Notes under the pieces: model-generated
What the model was told of the DNA's origin: nothing
Database searches by the model: none
Seen by the model: the letters and a program-made list of their open reading frames with translations, nothing else
Made by a program: the position numbers and the translations under genes
In this document: piece after piece, positions 63,764 to 64,000 of the stretch
Position numbering within the stretch: the stretch's first letter is position 1
Layout of the letters: each line of letters starts with the position of its first letter
Origin: Blautia hansenii
Lineage (GTDB): Bacteria > Bacillota > Clostridia > Lachnospirales > Lachnospiraceae
NCBI RefSeq assembly: GCF_013304445.1
Contig: NZ_JAAITA010000006.1
Location: 62,001 to 126,000, forward strand
Reading direction: 5' to 3'
Length of the DNA: 64,000 nucleotides

Positions 63764-64000
63764 CTACTTTCTGTCAGACAAAACTTTAATGGAAGAAGCA
63801 TATTCTGACGGCGTCATTCCGGTAATTTTCTTAAACTGCCGGGAAAAGTAGTGAATGGATGTATAGCCGATAAATTCAGATATCTGCGTAAAATTGTGAT
63901 GATTTTCCCGAATGAGCTGTTTGGCCAGTTCAATTTTTAAATGGGAAAAATAATCAATGACACCGCAGTGTGTCTGCTCCCGGAAGAGTTTCTGCAGCTG
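63764..64000 (-). CDS. AraC-family regulator, C-terminal part
   Basis: The frame enters from the right edge on the minus strand and ends at TAG 63764-63766. The visible 78 residues are the end of an AraC domain: HLKIELAKQLIRENHHNF, ISEFIGYTSIHYFSRQFKK and ITGMTPSEYASS. The rest of the protein lies outside the window, so its signal domain is unknown. Confidence 0.85.
   Translation of the reverse strand, partial: QLQKLFREQTHCGVIDYFSHLKIELAKQLIRENHHNFTQISEFIGYTSIHYFSRQFKKITGMTPSEYASSIKVLSDRK

Noticed and set aside
1-64000. CRISPR arrays, tRNA or rRNA genes, prophage or intact insertion sequences
   Set aside because: I saw no regularly spaced repeats, no cloverleaf with a CCA-type end, no transposase or integrase reading frame, and no long terminal repeats.

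Overview
The window reads as chromosome of a spore-forming Firmicute of the Lachnospiraceae type, probably Blautia or a close relative. This rests on the style of the proteins, the moderate G+C, strong AGGAGG ribosome binding sites, the AddAB pair, a Clostridia-type alpha/beta spore protein and a class F flavodiiron fusion. The genus is inference. I see no rRNA, tRNA, CRISPR array, phage or intact insertion sequence. Most of the window is ordinary chromosome with several carbohydrate loci and a striking number of decayed genes.

Layout. 1-2606: end of a GPH sugar symporter and a GH42 beta-galactosidase. 2695-4084: an orphan HicB-like protein and a broken AlbA/ATPase regulator gene. 4169-10338: methyltransferase, hslO, nadE, an oxidoreductase, a membrane FMN-binding-like protein and a Cof-type phosphatase. 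10367-17511: addB-addA. 17576-20594: a DUF4230 protein and a PadR-controlled envelope operon (DUF1700, DUF4097, PspC). 20662-21712: a spore protein gene, a cobalamin riboswitch with no intact gene behind it, and the wreck of a GGDEF gene.

21711-33962: an MFS transporter, then a locus that looks built for sulfated glycosaminoglycan fragments. It holds a sugar-binding lipoprotein, two permeases, a GH88 unsaturated glucuronyl hydrolase, two Cys-type sulfatases and a YesM/YesN-type two-component system. 34063-37036: a mannoside module with a GH125 alpha-mannosidase, a fragmentary GH2 beta-mannosidase and an AGE-family isomerase. Neither ABC importer in the window has its own ATPase gene, as is usual where a shared MsmX-type ATPase serves many importers.

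37137-53777: a purine permease, a VanY-type carboxypeptidase, a TrkH-type potassium transporter followed by a KdpD/KdpE-like pair without kdpFABC, a class F flavodiiron protein, GreA, a Na/phosphate transporter with a Pho-box-like promoter, a PhoP/PhoR pair, and a convergent trkA-trkH operon. 53981-64000: a small Cys-rich protein, proA, a CPBP protease, a second sugar ABC importer whose binding protein has lost its signal-peptide start and promoter, an XRE-regulated membrane/ABC-2 operon under a double palindromic operator, nagB, and the end of an AraC regulator.

Regulatory DNA is unusually legible. I could place about a dozen promoters with 16-18 base spacers, many bidirectional terminators, and several palindromic operators. 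Four decayed genes (3157-4084, 21522-21689, 35344-35773, and the 5' end of 56425-57711) suggest ongoing loss by short internal deletions.
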